The notes beneath the pieces were generated by a model. That model saw nothing but the letters and a program-made list of their open reading frames with translations. It made no database searches and was not told where the DNA came from. Positions 62,556-64,000 of a stretch of 64,000 bases of DNA are shown one piece after another. This DNA comes from Chloroflexota bacterium (GTDB lineage Bacteria; Chloroflexota; Anaerolineae; Aggregatilineales; Phototrophicaceae). The translations under genes were made by a program, and so were the position numbers. How positions within the stretch are numbered: the stretch's first letter is position 1; every line of letters begins with the position of its first letter. The DNA lies in the NCBI GenBank assembly GCA_016223085.1, contig JACRPS010000014.1:199269-263268 (forward strand), written 5' to 3'.

Positions 62556-62981
62556 ATGGTCGCATTTGAACAGCACAACACGCAGACGGACACCGTTGAA
62601 ACTACACCCGTTCTGGCGGTGACTCCCGCCGCCGTTCAGGTCATTCGTAACCTGCTGGAGCAGCGGCAGATTCCGAACCACGTCCTGCGGGTGTTTGTCT
62701 CCGGGGGGGGTTGCTCTGGCTTGCAGTACGGCATGGCGTTTGAAGCCGAACCGCGTGATTTTGACACAGTGGTGGCGACGGAAGGCGTCCGCCTGGTGAT
62801 TGACCCGACCAGCCTGATGTACCTGCAAGGCGCGACGATTGACTTTATTGACAGCCTGATGGGCGGTGGTTTCCGTATTGATAATCCCAATGCCGTTTCA
62901 AGCTGCGGCTGCGGCCACTCATTTAAGACCGCTGACAGCGGCGAAGCCTCCGAGGCGGGCTGCGGCAGTTGCAGCCACTAA
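62556..62981 (+). CDS. A-type iron-sulphur carrier (IscA/ErpA family)
   Basis: This 141-residue protein delivers Fe-S clusters to apo-proteins. The three canonical cysteines are C53 (GGGCSG), C117 and C119 (SSCGCG). A 20-residue C-terminal tail adds C136 and C139 (GCGSCSH), which standard ErpA/IscA proteins lack and which could bind a metal. The ATG follows GAGGAG by nine bases. It has its own promoter and a strong terminator. Confidence 0.93.
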   Translation: MVAFEQHNTQTDTVETTPVLAVTPAAVQVIRNLLEQRQIPNHVLRVFVSGGGCSGLQYGMAFEAEPRDFDTVVATEGVRLVIDPTSLMYLQGATIDFIDSLMGGGFRIDNPNAVSSCGCGHSFKTADSGEASEAGCGSCSH

Positions 62982-62998
62982 ACTTCTGATCGGAAATG

Positions 62999-63029
62999 AA
63001 AACAGCCTGCCGTACTGGCAGGCTGTTTT
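62999..63029. terminator. strong bidirectional terminator
   Basis: A perfect 13-bp stem (62999-63011 with 63017-63029) with a 5-base loop has A-runs on the left arm and TTTT on the right. It lies between convergent genes stopping at 62981 and 63035. Confidence 0.9.
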
Positions 63030-63034
63030 GTTGT

Positions 63035-63883
63035 CTAGCGACGGAAGGAACTGACTGCCAGCCCCAATACCCCCATCGCCCCCAGCAGCAGAATTGGCAC
63101 GATCGGCGGTATGTTCGCCGGACTGGGCAGCGGCGTCAAATCAACTGCCTCCGTCGGTGTCACGACGGCAGCGACGGCTAAGGCTTCGGTCGGTGTGGCC
63201 GGAACGAAGTTGGGTGGAAAGGTGAACGTCGGTAGCAGTGTGGGGCCGACCGGCAGGGGGAACGCCTCGGCTGTGCCTTCTGGGCCGACGACCGCCGGAT
63301 TGCTGCTCTCGGCCAGGCCGGGCAGCGGCGGCGCCGGGATGGAAATCACGCGGGCATTGGCGGTCGCGGTTTGCGCACCGCCGGGAACAAGCGTGATCGC
63401 TTCGGCGGTCACCGTCTGTTCGAGCAGCGCCGGGTCGGTCGTGGGCACAGCCTCCGCGCTTAAATCGCGGATGACCGACGCATCCCCCACGATTTCAACC
63501 AGTTCGTCAAATACCCAACCTGTGCCACTTGGCGACTGATCATACTGGAATTGCAGCCAGCGGAAATAGCGTCCGATCACGGGGTACAGGACGCCGGCGC
63601 GAATCGTGCCCAGCCGTTCGGATTCCGGGTCGGGTTGGGCGCGGACATTGGCTTCCGTGATGGCTTGCAGCATCGCCGGACCGACCGGCGTGGGCGTGCG
63701 TGTGGCGGTCGGTGCGGTAGCAGGCCCGGCCTGTGTTACCTCGGCAAATGGGATAGGACTGGGGATGCTGATACTCACCGGCGTCGGACTTACGGGCACC
63801 TGTCGAACTTCATCTGCCCGTGCGCCGGCAACCAGCGCGAAGGCAGCGCCGATACTCACCAATACAGTTACCGATTTTTTCAT
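63035..63883 (-). CDS. SH3-domain surface protein with C-terminal membrane anchor
   Basis: The 282-residue product has a signal peptide (MKKSVTVLVSIGAAFALVAGARA) and a Thr/Pro-rich stretch (about 30-70). One SH3b-like domain (about 72-135: ANVRAQPDPESERLGTI...GTGWVFDELVEIVG) and a long Ala/Thr/Pro-rich linker follow. A C-terminal TM helix ends in RR (IPPIVPILLLGAMGVLGLAVSSFRR). This is a sortase-like topology without an LPXTG. It is likely attached to the outer face of the membrane. Function is unknown. An upstream TATAAT on the minus strand near 63920 could be its -10. Confidence 0.82.
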   Translation of the reverse strand: MKKSVTVLVSIGAAFALVAGARADEVRQVPVSPTPVSISIPSPIPFAEVTQAGPATAPTATRTPTPVGPAMLQAITEANVRAQPDPESERLGTIRAGVLYPVIGRYFRWLQFQYDQSPSGTGWVFDELVEIVGDASVIRDLSAEAVPTTDPALLEQTVTAEAITLVPGGAQTATANARVISIPAPPLPGLAESSNPAVVGPEGTAEAFPLPVGPTLLPTFTFPPNFVPATPTEALAVAAVVTPTEAVDLTPLPSPANIPPIVPILLLGAMGVLGLAVSSFRR

Positions 63884-64000
63884 GTCTCACGTTGCAACTT
63901 ATCCAGCAAACGGGGGGTGATTATAGCAGCGATTGTCACCACGAAACACGGTTGTCCGGCGCGAGCCGCCCCTGTTCGGCATTGCGCCGTTCGTTGCCGT

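Overview
The window looks like chromosomal DNA from a member of the Chloroflexota, most likely an Anaerolineae-type lineage. This is inferred from gene content: many TPR proteins, Thr/Pro-rich surface proteins with bacterial SH3 domains, a PKD-repeat lipoprotein, TrmFO, an Na+-pump type methylmalonyl-CoA decarboxylase operon, and a UDP-sulfoquinovose synthase. No rRNA or marker set is present, so the assignment is an inference. Coding density is high, many genes overlap as ATGA, GTGA or TAATG, and sigma-70-like promoters and intrinsic terminators are readable in several gaps.

Layout. 1-5.9 kb: a truncated PKD lipoprotein, a response regulator/histidine kinase pair and a secreted beta-propeller-like protein. 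6-8.6 kb: a polar amino acid ABC transporter operon (minus strand). 8.7-16.4 kb: a minus-strand run of a frameshifted TPR protein, trmFO, a soluble histidine kinase, a class I aminotransferase, hflX, a small membrane protein and a GNAT/GIY-YIG fusion. 16.5-18.8 kb: plsX-fabF. 18.95 kb: tRNA-Leu(GAG) with a near-consensus promoter and its own terminator. 19.2-24.5 kb: a TPR/membrane protein, a hybrid receiver-GAF-kinase, an S41 protease gene broken by an internal deletion, smpB and an unknown gene.

24.66-36.5 kb is an integrative element inserted at the 3' end of tRNA-Arg(TCG). It carries a large serine recombinase whose last 20 codons lie antisense within the tRNA gene, and a set of small genes without recognisable relatives. 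It also has a primase-helicase replication protein, a tyrosine recombinase, twin zinc-finger proteins, an AT-rich palindromic region and a pyrimidine-rich tract. Two right-hand copies of the tRNA 3' end (35.11 and 36.50 kb) flank a secreted HExxH protein gene, which suggests two insertion events.

36.6-41.2 kb: trpS and the mmdA-D-C-B decarboxylase operon. 41.5-48.35 kb: a queuosine-precursor transporter, then a tightly overlapping operon of an ATPase, an AddB-like protein, a UvrD-like helicase and a YigZ-family protein. 48.3-53.3 kb: a TPR protein, a five-repeat SH3 protein and an L,D-transpeptidase. 53.3-61.6 kb: amino-acid biosynthesis (hisZ, long-form hisG, asd, pheA) plus a kinase-like gene and one open frame fusing complete SqdB and HisD-family proteins. 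61.8-63.9 kb: a SufR-like regulator and an A-type Fe-S carrier whose promoter carries a palindrome, then another SH3 protein.

The best candidates for new biology are the tRNA-Arg element with its uncharacterised replication and accessory module, the SqdB-HisD fusion with altered zinc-site residues, and the ATPase/AddB-like/UvrD-like operon, which shows no visible nuclease domain.
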